A stretch of DNA of 34,064 bases from Acidobacteria bacterium UBA2161 (GCA_002328835.1 DCWN01000036.1:1-34064), one strand, 5' to 3'; positions 7,312-15,449 are shown, numbered from the stretch's first letter. Translations and numbers: made by a program. The notes: generated by a model from the letters alone, not told the origin.

Positions 7312-8319
7312 ATGGAATCAGTCCACTTGGAGCGGGTGCAGGTCAGCTGTGTGGCGACGCTCACGGCGCTGGCCGTGGCGGCGGCGCTCTACTGGCTGGC
7401 GCCGGTCATGGTGCCGTTCGTCCTCGCGTCGTTCATCGCGATCGTGCTGTGGCCTCTCGTCGATCTGGTCAGCGCACGCCTCCGCCTGCCCACACCGCTT
7501 GCGATGGCGGTGGTGGCGGTGGTGGCTGTCGCCGTCGTGGGGTTGCTCGGGGGGCTGGTCTCACGGTCGATCATCGAGCTGGGGCAGGATGCGGGCGCCT
7601 ACCGGGCGCGGTTGACCGAGTTGCAGACGAGAGCGCTCGAACTGTTCGGGCGGTCGGGGCTCGGCATCGACGCGCTGCTGCCATCGTCCGCCACCGTGGC
7701 GGGCTGGATCAGCTCGGTCACCAACGCCCTCGGCGGACTGCTCTCACAGAGCGTGCTCGTCCTCATCTTCGCCCTGTTTCTCCTCGGCGGCCGGAGCCGC
7801 ACGGCGCCGGCCACCGGCGTCTGGCGTGACATCGAGTCGAGCGTGCAAGGCTACGTGGCCGCCAAGCTCTTCACCTCCGCGCTGACCGGCGTGCTGGTCG
7901 GTACCGCGCTCTGGCTATTGGGCATTGATCTCGCGTTCCTGTTCGGGCTATTCGCGTTTCTGCTGAACTTCATTCCGAACGTCGGGTCGCTCGTCGCCAC
8001 ACTGCTGCCCCTGCCGATCATTCTGGTCTCGCCGGACGTCACCGGCGTGACCGCCGTCCTGGCGCTGGCGATCCCCGGGGCCGTGCAGTTCGGCGTCGGC
8101 AACGTGCTGGAGCCGCGCCTGATGGGGAGTTCGCTCGATCTGCATCCGGCCGTCATCTTGATGGCCCTGATCTTCTGGGGGATGCTCTGGGGCTTCGTGG
8201 GGATGCTGCTCGCGACGCCGCTGACGGCTGTCCTGAAGATCGTCCTCGAGCGGAACGAACTGACTGCGCCGGTCGCCGAGCTGCTCGCCGGCCGCTTCCG
8301 GGGCCGCGCGGTCTCCTAG
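7312..8319 (+). CDS. AI-2E family transporter (PerM-like membrane protein)
   Basis: A 335-residue polytopic inner-membrane protein of normal family length. Hydrophobic segments occur at about residues 12-35, 36-52, 62-82 and 145-165, with several more in the C-terminal half. The family signature FLLNFIPNVGSLVATLLP lies near residues 216-233, and LEPRLMGSSLDLHP near 266-279 is the second diagnostic stretch. Members were first linked to autoinducer-2 export; others are Na+/H+ antiporters, and most have no proven substrate, so the name is only a family label. Its stop codon overlaps that of the convergent nuclease-like gene in the shared tetranucleotide CTAG at 8316-8319. Confidence 0.9.
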   Translation: MESVHLERVQVSCVATLTALAVAAALYWLAPVMVPFVLASFIAIVLWPLVDLVSARLRLPTPLAMAVVAVVAVAVVGLLGGLVSRSIIELGQDAGAYRARLTELQTRALELFGRSGLGIDALLPSSATVAGWISSVTNALGGLLSQSVLVLIFALFLLGGRSRTAPATGVWRDIESSVQGYVAAKLFTSALTGVLVGTALWLLGIDLAFLFGLFAFLLNFIPNVGSLVATLLPLPIILVSPDVTGVTAVLALAIPGAVQFGVGNVLEPRLMGSSLDLHPAVILMALIFWGMLWGFVGMLLATPLTAVLKIVLERNELTAPVAELLAGRFRGRAVS

Positions 8320-9263
8320 CGGTTCAGCGCCTGGTCGAGGCGTTCCCGCTCCAGATCGACGTCGACCTCGATCCACAGGGGGAGGTGGTCGGAGAGCTGG
8401 TAGGTGAACTCCTTCTTCGTCATCCGCGTGCCCGGAAAGAGCTTCTTGTAGTTGGCACCCACGAAATTCACCGTGCCGCCGTTCTTCGTGAACGACTTCG
8501 TGAAGCGCGGGTAGGCGAGGATCTGGTCGTAACGGTCGCGCTCGGAGAGGTTCGTGCCGCGGACGCCCCTTAGCGCGGCTGGCATCCGGAGGCCGCGGCT
8601 CGTGATCGCCCGGTAGGTCGGGTCGTTCGTCTTGGGGATGTTGAAGTCGCCCATCAGCACGATGTCCTTGTCGATGACGTAGGGTTCGGTGCGCCGCTTG
8701 TGGATCCAGTCGGCCAGTCCCTTGAGCGGGGCCACCCTGGCGTCGGCGCCCGAGCCCCAGCGGATGTGGGTGGTGATCAGGATGAAGTCGAAGTTGCCCG
8801 CCCGGAACGACGCCATGAACGGTGCGCGCCACCAGGACAGCGTCGGGAGATACTCGCCCTCGACTTTCTTCCTGGGCGGACTCGGCTCGGCGGCCAGCCC
8901 GGTGAAGACCACCGCACGCTTGTCGTACACGTAGGCGACGCGTTCGCGATTGCCGCCGCTGTCGGTCATGTAGTCCGAGAACATCACCTTCCAGTAGGGG
9001 CCCAGGAACTGCAGGACCCGCTCGAGGTCGCGCAGGTTGTCGCGCACTTCGGTGAGCGCCACCAGGTCGAACTGGCCGATGATCTCGGCGATGTAGTGGA
9101 TCGCCGCCGTCTTGCGGCGCTTGCGCCCGAACTCCCGGATGTTCCAGGTGGCGATCGTGATCCGTTCGTCGAGCGACGATGACGGAATCTTCGCGCGCCC
9201 GATCCGCTGACGCAGCACCTTGAGTCCCTTGGCGGTGTTCTTGCTCAACCGTCCGTGATGCAT
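8316..9263 (-). CDS. Endonuclease/exonuclease/phosphatase (EEP) family protein
   Basis: A 315-residue protein with an AAGGGAG ribosome binding site about 6 nt before the ATG at 9263. Conserved EEP motifs are in order: ATWNIREF (about 38-45), the metal-binding Glu in ALTEVRD (about 69-75), GDFNIPK (about 200) with the catalytic Asp and Asn, and the final LSDHLPLWIEV (about 290-300) with the Asp-His pair. There is no signal peptide, and the N-terminal 30 residues are basic, so it is probably cytoplasmic. Members cleave phosphodiesters in DNA, RNA, phospholipids or inositol phosphates. YDQILAYPRF in the middle is typical of the DNase I-like branch. The exact substrate cannot be assigned. Confidence 0.87.
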   Translation of the reverse strand: MHHGRLSKNTAKGLKVLRQRIGRAKIPSSSLDERITIATWNIREFGRKRRKTAAIHYIAEIIGQFDLVALTEVRDNLRDLERVLQFLGPYWKVMFSDYMTDSGGNRERVAYVYDKRAVVFTGLAAEPSPPRKKVEGEYLPTLSWWRAPFMASFRAGNFDFILITTHIRWGSGADARVAPLKGLADWIHKRRTEPYVIDKDIVLMGDFNIPKTNDPTYRAITSRGLRMPAALRGVRGTNLSERDRYDQILAYPRFTKSFTKNGGTVNFVGANYKKLFPGTRMTKKEFTYQLSDHLPLWIEVDVDLERERLDQALNR

Positions 9264-9302
9264 CGGTGCTCCCTTCGCGGCTGCTTCCGGTCGGCGGCCG
9301 CG

Positions 9303-10472
9303 TCAGTCGTGCAGGAAGAGGTGTTTCGGGATCCGTCCGGTGACGACCTGCGTGAGGTCGACCGCTTCGCCGATGTGGTAGTCGACGCCGATGCTGGCGA
9401 GCGACAGCGCCTCGGCCGGCGTCAGGCCCTTCTCACTCACGAGGAAGCTCACCGTTTCCCGGACCGCGTTCGTCAGCGCCCGGTCGAGGTCGAGATCGAT
9501 CCCCATGACGACGTAGTGCGTCGGGGTCTCGGCGCGCGGCCCCGCGATGGTCTGCCCCTTGTGCACGGTGAACCTGAAGACGCCCGAGAGCGACTGTTCG
9601 ATGGCGGTGCCGCTCACCTCGCCGTCGCCCTGCGCCGAGTGCGGATCGCCGACATAGAAGAGGGCGCCCGGGTGGAAGACCGGGAGATACAGCGTGCTGC
9701 CCGCGGCCAGGTCCTTCACGTCCATGTTGCCGCCGAAGGGGCCGGGCGGGCGGGACCCCTGGACTCCGGCGACGGTCACGCCGGGCTGTCCGACGGTCGG
9801 GTTCTCCGGCGCGACGGCCATGATGCCCATGAAGGGTCCGAGCGGCACCTGGATCTCGGGCGAGAAGAGCGCGACCTCGCGCCCGTCAACGACGGCCGTC
9901 TCGATGAAGTGCCGGGTGCCGCGCGGAATGTCGAGCTCCGGGTCGTCCTCGCGCACGCCGGGATAGCCGCTGGAAAAGACCCCACCGCCCGCGCTGGTGT
10001 TGTTGATGCCGTAGGGCACCCGCGTCGCCAGTTCGAGAATCTCGATCTCGAGCATGTCGCCGGGTTCTGCGCCGGCGACGGCGACCGGGCCAGTGATGAT
10101 GTGGCCGCTCCGGCCCTCGCGCGGCCGGCCCTCTCGCGACGCCCAGAAGCCGAAGACGTCCGGGAGGATCTCGCCACGCGCCACCCCGTAGGCGCCCAGA
10201 TAGGTCTCCGGGTCCTCGTTCTGCGTCGCGCCGGCGTGCGTCAGCGTGTCGATGCGGACCGTCTCGCCCGACTCGACGATGAGCACCGGGTCGCGGTCGA
10301 TCGGATACCACCCCCACACGACCGTCTCCGGGCGCGACGGCACGACGTGGTCGGGCGCCGCCGCGGTCTGCGCGGCGGGCGCCGTCGGAGCGCTCGGCCC
10401 GCAGGCGCCGACCAGAAGCGACACGACTCCCACGACAAGAAGCCCTAGCATCGACGATCGTCGAATCAGCAT
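9303..10472 (-). CDS. Acetamidase/formamidase family lipoprotein
   Basis: About 389 residues from ATG 10472, chosen because AGAAGG lies 9 nt before it; in-frame ATG 10478 and GTG 10481 are alternatives. The N-terminus ends in LLVGAC (Cys about 24), a lipoprotein box, so the mature enzyme is lipid-anchored. The body matches the FmdA/AmdA family: SGETVRIDTLTHAG near residue 60, then HIITGPVAVAGAEPGDMLEI, then PPGPFGGNMDVKDLAAGSTL near 230-250, and the acidic/His stretch VGDPHSAQGDGEVSG near 265-280. The family hydrolyses formamide or short amides to ammonia. The gene ends 40 bp past the start of the convergently placed nuclease gene region and follows the PQQ-like propeller gene by about 30 bp, so both may be one transcript. 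Confidence 0.88.
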   Translation of the reverse strand: MLIRRSSMLGLLVVGVVSLLVGACGPSAPTAPAAQTAAAPDHVVPSRPETVVWGWYPIDRDPVLIVESGETVRIDTLTHAGATQNEDPETYLGAYGVARGEILPDVFGFWASREGRPREGRSGHIITGPVAVAGAEPGDMLEIEILELATRVPYGINNTSAGGGVFSSGYPGVREDDPELDIPRGTRHFIETAVVDGREVALFSPEIQVPLGPFMGIMAVAPENPTVGQPGVTVAGVQGSRPPGPFGGNMDVKDLAAGSTLYLPVFHPGALFYVGDPHSAQGDGEVSGTAIEQSLSGVFRFTVHKGQTIAGPRAETPTHYVVMGIDLDLDRALTNAVRETVSFLVSEKGLTPAEALSLASIGVDYHIGEAVDLTQVVTGRIPKHLFLHD

Positions 10473-10504
10473 TGGCATCACCCTTCTGATCTGATCTCCG
10501 ATCT

Positions 10505-12259
10505 TCAGCTGCCGCTCCGTCGGTAGACGAGGTGGTTCGTGATCTCGCCGTCGGCCGTCGTCGCCGTGACGGCGATCGTGAGCACCGCGCCGCCATCGGC
10601 GAGGGCCATCACCTCGCGGAGCTGGGTGACCGGACCGTCGGTGCCCAACGGCAACGCCCCCTCGGCGATGAACCGCTGGCCGTCCCAGCGTGAGGTCACC
10701 TCCAGTCCGGCATTTACGCCAACGGGCACCGTCGTTTCACCGTCGGGCCGGTAGCTCCAGGCCTGCCCGGCGTTCACAAGGTTGCCGACGACCAGCGTGC
10801 CGTTGGCGGCCTGCGTGATGTGGAGCGCGTCGGCCGGGCCGCCGTCGCCGCCGCCCCGAAGGAGCGGGCCGGCAATGCGGCTGGCGTCGACGTCGAGCTG
10901 CCAGGTACCGGAGAGATCCGTCGGTGGGCTCGCAACCGGGGCGGCGGTCCCGTCACCGAGATCGATGGCCACGATCTTCTCACGGTCGCGCGCATACAAG
11001 GTGGTGCCGACGAGCGTCGGCGCGGTCCACGCCGTCGTCTCGAAGATCGTGGCGCGCGACAGGACCGTCATTCCCTCGGGCGTGATGCGGGCCAGCGCGA
11101 GGTCGCCGTCCTCGTCCATGAGTATCAACTTGTCATCGGCGTAGAGGAGGCTCGCCCGGCTGAACCCGCGGGTGCGCCAGGCGACCTCCCCGCTGGGCAC
11201 GTGAATCGCGGTGAGGAACGCCGGGCCGAAGTCGCCGCTCGTGCCGTAGACGTGATCCCCGAGACGGATCCCGTTCAGGAACATGAACCGGAGCCGCGAG
11301 TTGAACCAGAGTTCCTCGACGCGCGTGATGTCGTCCTCGCGCAAGAGCTTGAGCGCGCGACTCCCCGCGATGTACGCCGACGACACGAAGAGGATGTTGT
11401 CGTCGCCCCAGAGCGGGTGGCTGAGGTTCAGGTCGTTCCCGGCATCGTGGACGTGCGACCAGAGCACGTGGCCGGAAGCGGGGTCGAGGCCGTTCACGGA
11501 CTGGCCGGCGAAGAAGACGAGCTGATCCTGCCCGTCGACGTTGATGAGGATCGGCGGCGCCTGCGACGTCAGAAAATGCCCGCTTCGCCAGACGACCGCG
11601 CCGTCCGCTTGGCGAAACGCCATCACCGACTGACCCGGGCCGCCGACCGAGCAGATGACGAGATCGCGGTAGGCGATCGGGCTGCAGCCGTAGCCAGACC
11701 TGACCACCGGGCGGAGCAACAGCCGAGGCGCGCCGAACTCCGCCACGAGATCGTGCGACCACAGGATGTCGCCCGTGGCGGCGTCGAAGGCGTAGAACTG
11801 CTTGTAGGTGCCGACGGTGAAGAGGCGGCCGTCGGCCAGGAGAGGCGTCGAGTGCGGGCCGGCGCCGAAGTTGAAGTCCGCGAGCGCCGATGGATAGGTG
11901 TGCTCCCAGAGCGTCTCACCGGTCGCGGCGTCCAGTGCGACGACGGTTTCCTCGAGATCCCACGGGCCTTCGCGGTTCCGCCCGTCGCCGACGCGGTACA
12001 TCGTGAAGAGGCGGCCGTCACCCTCGACGATGGCGGAGTGGCCGACCCCCAGCGGCCGCGACCAGAGGACGGGCGGGCCGTCGTCGGGCCAGCGATCGGC
12101 CAGCCCGGTCGCCTCGACGACGAAGTCGCGGTTCGGGCCGCCCCATTGGTACCAGCCCGCGTCGCCACTCTGGGCGACGAGCGAGGTCGGGAGGCCGATG
12201 GCCATCGCCGCCACCATGACCGCCGGCGCGATGCTCAGGCCCGGTGATCCTCGCGCCAT
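10505..12259 (-). CDS. Secreted PQQ-like beta-propeller repeat protein
   Basis: A 584-residue protein with GAGGAG about 5 nt before ATG 12259 and an N-terminal signal peptide (cleavage near SLVAQ, about residue 30). The mature start WYQWGGPNRDF is typical of the BamB/PQQ-like propellers abundant in Acidobacteria and Planctomycetes. Blade motifs recur, e.g. VVALDAATGETLWEHTYP, FYAFDAATGDILWSHD, VMAFRQADGAVVWRSGHF, LDPASGHVLWSHV. The last about 120 residues depart from the propeller (DLSGTWQLDVDASRIAGPL onward) and resemble a small beta-rich lipocalin-like domain. It probably binds rather than oxidises a ligand: the calcium/PQQ residues of true dehydrogenases are not obvious. It sits just upstream of the acetamidase lipoprotein gene. 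Confidence 0.83.
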   Translation of the reverse strand: MARGSPGLSIAPAVMVAAMAIGLPTSLVAQSGDAGWYQWGGPNRDFVVEATGLADRWPDDGPPVLWSRPLGVGHSAIVEGDGRLFTMYRVGDGRNREGPWDLEETVVALDAATGETLWEHTYPSALADFNFGAGPHSTPLLADGRLFTVGTYKQFYAFDAATGDILWSHDLVAEFGAPRLLLRPVVRSGYGCSPIAYRDLVICSVGGPGQSVMAFRQADGAVVWRSGHFLTSQAPPILINVDGQDQLVFFAGQSVNGLDPASGHVLWSHVHDAGNDLNLSHPLWGDDNILFVSSAYIAGSRALKLLREDDITRVEELWFNSRLRFMFLNGIRLGDHVYGTSGDFGPAFLTAIHVPSGEVAWRTRGFSRASLLYADDKLILMDEDGDLALARITPEGMTVLSRATIFETTAWTAPTLVGTTLYARDREKIVAIDLGDGTAAPVASPPTDLSGTWQLDVDASRIAGPLLRGGGDGGPADALHITQAANGTLVVGNLVNAGQAWSYRPDGETTVPVGVNAGLEVTSRWDGQRFIAEGALPLGTDGPVTQLREVMALADGGAVLTIAVTATTADGEITNHLVYRRSGS

Positions 12260-12315
12260 CTCATCTCCTCGTGTCGAATCGACGCTGACCCCGAACCGCT
12301 GGAAGTCGCCCGCGC

Positions 12316-12858
12316 CTACGATGGTGGCTCGGTCCCTTGGTCGGCGCCAAACGCCTCGTCAAAGGCAGGATGGTACGCGACGGTGCCCTTCGCACCGTGC
12401 AGTGCGCCCGGCAGCAGTTCCTTCACGAAGAAACAGACGTCGAGCTTCGGATCCGCGTAGTGAAGGCCGAACGAGGCGACGGGTGCGAAGCCGAGCTTCG
12501 GGTAGTAGTCGGGGTGGCCGAGGACGAAGACCAGTTCGACGTTGGCCCGCTGGCACGCGGCGAGGCCCGCCTCGACGAGTTGGTGGCCGATGCCCTGGCG
12601 CTGAAAGTTCTCGCGCACCGCCATCGGCGCGAGTCCGAGCATGACGCCCTCGCCGCCGACGCCGTCGATGGTCACCGGTGAAAAGAAGATGTGACCGACG
12701 ATCGTGCCGTCCACCTCGGCCACCAATGACGTGGTCGGGGCCACCTTGGCCCGCAGCGTGTCCACCAGCCGCGCCTCGGCATCGGTGGGGAACACCTCTT
12801 GATTCACCTCGAAGATCGCGGCGCGATCGGCTTCCAGTTCGGGTCTGATGGTAGCCAT
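12316..12858 (-). CDS. GNAT family N-acetyltransferase
   Basis: A 180-residue protein from the ATG at 12856-12858 (MATIRPELEADRAAIFEVNQ). The frame is open further upstream, but that part lies inside the preceding gene. The acetyl-CoA binding motif A is present: LAPMAVRENFQRQGIGHQL, carrying the R/Q-x-x-G-x-G/A consensus near residues 85-95. VLGHPDYYPKLGFAPVASFG near 115-135 is typical of the YhbS-like subfamily. The substrate is unknown; YhbS-type enzymes acetylate small amines or protein N-termini. The start lies 2 bp after the TAG of the upstream secreted-protein gene, so the pair is probably translationally coupled. Confidence 0.9.
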   Translation of the reverse strand: MATIRPELEADRAAIFEVNQEVFPTDAEARLVDTLRAKVAPTTSLVAEVDGTIVGHIFFSPVTIDGVGGEGVMLGLAPMAVRENFQRQGIGHQLVEAGLAACQRANVELVFVLGHPDYYPKLGFAPVASFGLHYADPKLDVCFFVKELLPGALHGAKGTVAYHPAFDEAFGADQGTEPPS

Positions 12859-12860
12859 GG

Positions 12861-13346
12861 CTATTGCTCGTTGGCGGTGCGATGGTCGGTGGCCAGCGTT
12901 TCGAGATGGGCCTGCAGCACGTTGCGCACGTAGTCCTGCAGGTTCTCGGCGTCGCTGACCTCGAACGACTCGGCGTGCCACGTCGCGGCCATCACGGTCT
13001 CGCCGTTCGCCAGCGTGGCCGGTTGGAAGAGGCGGACGGACAGGTCGACCGCGAAGCCGTCGGTGACCCGCGCCGGGTTGAGCAGCACCGAGAGATATGC
13101 GCCGTCATCGGTGGCCTCGCCCTGCGCCAGCTCGAGGTCGAGCTGGTCGAGCCGGCGTTCGACGGTGTCGCGGACGTAGTCGGCATCGACCCCGCGCCGA
13201 GCGGCCCCGGGGTTCCGGGCCATCTCGACCTCGACCCGCACCGCGCCGAGATCCTTCAGGGCGTTCTGCGACGGGCCGACCTGCGCCGTCGCGGCCGTGC
13301 CCACCAGCGCCCCAAGCAGTCCGATTGCCGCCATCCGCCGTCGCAT
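12861..13346 (-). CDS. Secreted protein of unknown function
   Basis: About 161 residues from the ATG at 13344-13346, chosen because GGGAGG lies 7-8 nt upstream; longer in-frame starts up to 13397 exist but would bury the signal. The N-terminus (MRRRMAAIGLLGALVGTAAT, then AQ) is a signal peptide. The mature part contains VRVEVEMARNPGAARRGVDA, then DYVRDTVERRLDQLDLEL and a beta-rich second half. The C-terminus (LQDYVRNVLQAHLETLATDH) looks helical. I do not recognise a named family; the length and the pattern of alternating strands suggest a periplasmic accessory protein. It overlaps no other gene and is followed after 2 bp by the GNAT gene. Its promoter region is shared, divergently, with that of the ilv leader. 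Confidence 0.7.
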   Translation of the reverse strand: MRRRMAAIGLLGALVGTAATAQVGPSQNALKDLGAVRVEVEMARNPGAARRGVDADYVRDTVERRLDQLDLELAQGEATDDGAYLSVLLNPARVTDGFAVDLSVRLFQPATLANGETVMAATWHAESFEVSDAENLQDYVRNVLQAHLETLATDHRTANEQ

Positions 13347-13446
13347 CCACATTCCTCCCGCGCCCATCATAATAAAGTCACCGGATTCCGGTGCCACGAC
13401 TGAGGGTAGTATTCTCTAGATTTATAGAATCGTAAGAATTATAAAT

Positions 13447-13475
13447 TTGACTAGATAGGCGGGGCGCGGTGTAAG
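13447..13475 (+). promoter_or_regulatory. Candidate ilv operon promoter
   Basis: TTGACT (13447-13452) and TGTAAG (13470-13475) are 17 bp apart, in an AT-rich stretch that stands out from the GC-rich surroundings. A start of transcription about 7 bp downstream would be near 13482-13483, only 4-5 nt before the leader ATG at 13487. The leader would then be translated nearly leaderless. A GGGG at 13478-13481 could be a weak Shine-Dalgarno site if transcription starts earlier. Confidence 0.5.
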
Positions 13476-13486
13476 CTGGGGCATCG

Positions 13487-13627
13487 ATGGATTCCGCGGG
13501 GTTCCGCCGCATCGGCTCTCGACTCGGCGCCGTCATTCCGCGACGGGTGCCCGTCGCGCCGGTGGGCGTCGTGGTCATTACCATTACCGGCACGGTCGTG
13601 CCGGACGCCGCGAACGGGATGATGTAG
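13487..13627 (+). CDS. ilvL: ilv operon leader peptide (46 residues)
   Basis: A 46-codon ORF, too short to be noticed by size, that lies just before an intrinsic terminator and the ilvD gene. It encodes MDSAGFRRIGSRLGAVIPRR in its first 20 residues, then VPVAPVGVVVITITGTVV, ending PDAANGMM and TAG at 13625-13627. Nine Val, four Ile, one Leu and three Thr codons are present. The dense run Val-Gly-Val-Val-Val-Ile-Thr-Ile-Thr (residues 26-34, nucleotides 13562-13588) is exactly what a regulatory leader for Val/Ile synthesis needs; Thr is the precursor of Ile. A GTG at 13547 is a possible shorter start. The stop codon abuts the antiterminator segment 13616-13624. Its role is to sense charged tRNA supply by ribosome position; the peptide itself probably has no other function. 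The call rests on this architecture, not on similarity to a known leader. Confidence 0.8.
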   Translation: MDSAGFRRIGSRLGAVIPRRVPVAPVGVVVITITGTVVPDAANGMM

Positions 13628-13687
13628 CCGCAGTCCAGATGAGATAGAACCCAGGCCATCATCCCCGAGCGGATGATGGCCTTTTTT
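13587..13687 (+). promoter_or_regulatory. Transcription attenuator of the ilvDBNC operon
   Basis: Three RNA structures are visible. A pause-type hairpin CCGGCAC-GGTC-GTGCCGG spans 13587-13604. An antiterminator pairs GGGATGATG (13616-13624, the last three leader codons) with CATCATCCC (13657-13665), 9 bp with no mismatch. The terminator pairs AGGCCATCATCC (13653-13664) with GGATGATGGCCT (13671-13682). The last two exclude each other because they share 13657-13664. With the leader ribosome stalled on the Val/Ile/Thr codons, 13616-13624 is free and the antiterminator forms. With the ribosome at the stop codon it is covered, and the terminator forms. Confidence 0.8.
13653..13687 (+). terminator. 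Intrinsic attenuator terminator before ilvD
   Basis: A perfect 12-bp stem (AGGCCATCATCC / GGATGATGGCCT) with a 6-nt loop CCGAGC, followed immediately by a run of six T (13682-13687). It stands 32 bp before the ilvD start and cannot serve an upstream gene, as the neighbouring gene on the left is transcribed away from it. It therefore ends the leader transcript. Confidence 0.9.
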
Positions 13688-13718
13688 CGTATCTGCACCC
13701 ACGAGGAGACACATCGCA

Positions 13719-15395
13719 ATGCCGATGCCGCCCGCCAGCCGCAAGAGTGCCGCGCTCGTCGAAGGCCCAAGCCGCGCGCCGGCCCGCGCCATGCTGAAGG
13801 CGGTCGGGTTCGACGACGCGGCACTGCACAAGCCGCTCATCGGCGTGGCGAACACCTGGATCGAGGTCGGGCCGTGCAACTACCACTTGCGTGAGCTGGC
13901 CGAGCGGGTCAAGGCCGGCATCCGCGAGGCCGGCGGCACGCCGATGGAGTTCAACACCGTCTCGATCTCCGACGGCATCGCGATGGGCAGCGAGGGGATG
14001 CGGGCGTCGCTGGTCAGCCGTGAGGTGATTGCCGACTCGATCGAGCTGGTGTCGCGCGGGAACTCGTTCGACGCGGTCGTCGTGCTGGTGGGCTGCGACA
14101 AGACGATACCGGGCGGCGTCATGGCGCTGGCGCGTCTCGATGTGCCGGGCGTCATCCTGTACGGCGGCTCGATTGAGCCGGGCACCTGGGAGGGCCACGA
14201 CGTCACGATTCAGGATGTCTTCGAGGCGGTCGGCGCCCACGCCGCGGGCAAGCTCACCGACACGCAGCTGCTGACGCTCGAGAATCAGGCCTGCCCCGGT
14301 GCCGGCGCCTGCGGCGGACAGTTCACGGCGAACACGATGGCGACGGTCTGCGAGTTCCTTGGGATCTCTCCGATGGGCTCGGCCAGTGTGCCCGCGACCG
14401 ATGCCGGCAAGGACGTGGTGGCCGAGCGGGCGGGCCGGCTCGTCATGGGCGTGCTGAACCGCGCGGACAACGCGCGGAAGATTCTGACCAAGGACGCCAT
14501 CGAGAACGCGATCGCGGCCGTGGCGGCGACCGGCGGGTCGACCAATGCCGTCCTGCACCTGCTGGCCATTGCGCGGGAAGCCGGGGTCGAGCTGTCGCTG
14601 GACGATTTCGACCGGATCAGCGAGCGGACGCCGCTGTTGGCCGACCTGAAGCCAGGCGGGAAGTTCGTGGCGACCGATCTCTATCGGGCGGGCGGCATCA
14701 CCCTGGTGGCCAAGCGGCTCCTCGACGCCGGTCTGCTGCACGGTGACACGCTCACCGTCACCGGCCGCACCCTCGGCGACGAGGCCGCCGAGGCGAAGGA
14801 GACCGCGGGGCAGGAGGTGGTCAGACCGCTCGACCAGCCGATCAAGCCGACGGGCGGCCTGGTCATCCTGAAGGGGAATCTGGCGCCTGAAGGCTGTGTC
14901 GTGAAGGTCGCTGGCTACACGCGGCTGCATCACCGCGGGCCGGCCAAGGTGTTCGACAGCGAGGAGGCGGCGTTCGAGGCGGTCGAGCAGGGCCGTATCG
15001 CAGCCGACGATGTCGTCGTCATCCGAAACGAGGGCCCGAAGGGCGGTCCGGGGATGCGCGAGATGCTCGCCGTGACCGCGGCCATCGTCGGCGCGGGCCT
15101 CGGCGATTCGGTGGCGCTGCTGACCGACGGCCGGTTCTCGGGCGCCACCCGCGGCTTGATGGCTGGCCACGTGGCGCCCGAGGCGGTCGATGGCGGTCCG
15201 ATCGCGGCGATCAGGGACGGCGACATGGTCGTCTTCGATATCGATCAGCGGACCCTCAGCGTCGAGTTGAGCGACGACGAGATCGCGGCGCGCGTCGCCG
15301 CGTGGCCGCGACCCGAACCGCGCTTCGCGACCGGCGTCATGGCGAAGTACGCGCGGCTGGTGACCTCGGCGGCCACCGGCGCGGTGACGGGATGA
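13719..15395 (+). CDS. ilvD: Dihydroxy-acid dehydratase
   Basis: A 558-residue protein of normal family length; GAGGAG (13703-13708) lies 10 nt before ATG 13719. It converts 2,3-dihydroxy-isovalerate and 2,3-dihydroxy-3-methylvalerate to the 2-oxo acids, the third shared step of Val and Ile synthesis, in the cytoplasm. The three Fe-S cluster cysteines are visible: GPCN (Cys 53), VGCDKTIPG (Cys 126, followed by the carbamylated Lys 128) and GAGACGGQFTANTM (Cys 198). The family's C-terminal DGRFSGATRGLMAGHVAPEA is complete. It is the first gene of the operon behind the attenuator and is followed by ilvB after 54 bp. Having ilvD first is an uncommon order; ilvB or ilvI usually leads. Confidence 0.97.
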   Translation: MPMPPASRKSAALVEGPSRAPARAMLKAVGFDDAALHKPLIGVANTWIEVGPCNYHLRELAERVKAGIREAGGTPMEFNTVSISDGIAMGSEGMRASLVSREVIADSIELVSRGNSFDAVVVLVGCDKTIPGGVMALARLDVPGVILYGGSIEPGTWEGHDVTIQDVFEAVGAHAAGKLTDTQLLTLENQACPGAGACGGQFTANTMATVCEFLGISPMGSASVPATDAGKDVVAERAGRLVMGVLNRADNARKILTKDAIENAIAAVAATGGSTNAVLHLLAIAREAGVELSLDDFDRISERTPLLADLKPGGKFVATDLYRAGGITLVAKRLLDAGLLHGDTLTVTGRTLGDEAAEAKETAGQEVVRPLDQPIKPTGGLVILKGNLAPEGCVVKVAGYTRLHHRGPAKVFDSEEAAFEAVEQGRIAADDVVVIRNEGPKGGPGMREMLAVTAAIVGAGLGDSVALLTDGRFSGATRGLMAGHVAPEAVDGGPIAAIRDGDMVVFDIDQRTLSVELSDDEIAARVAAWPRPEPRFATGVMAKYARLVTSAATGAVTG

Positions 15396-15449
15396 TGGGG
15401 TAGGGCGAGCGAGCGAGCAAGACGCCGGCTCGGGCCGGTGGAGGCAGTC

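Noticed and set aside
9255..10448. A 397-codon plus-strand frame opposite the acetamidase gene
   Set aside because: The opposite strand carries a clear lipobox and formamidase motifs; this frame shows only biased composition.
10820..12247. A 475-codon plus-strand frame opposite the PQQ-like propeller gene
   Set aside because: The propeller repeats are on the other strand; the long frame is compositional.
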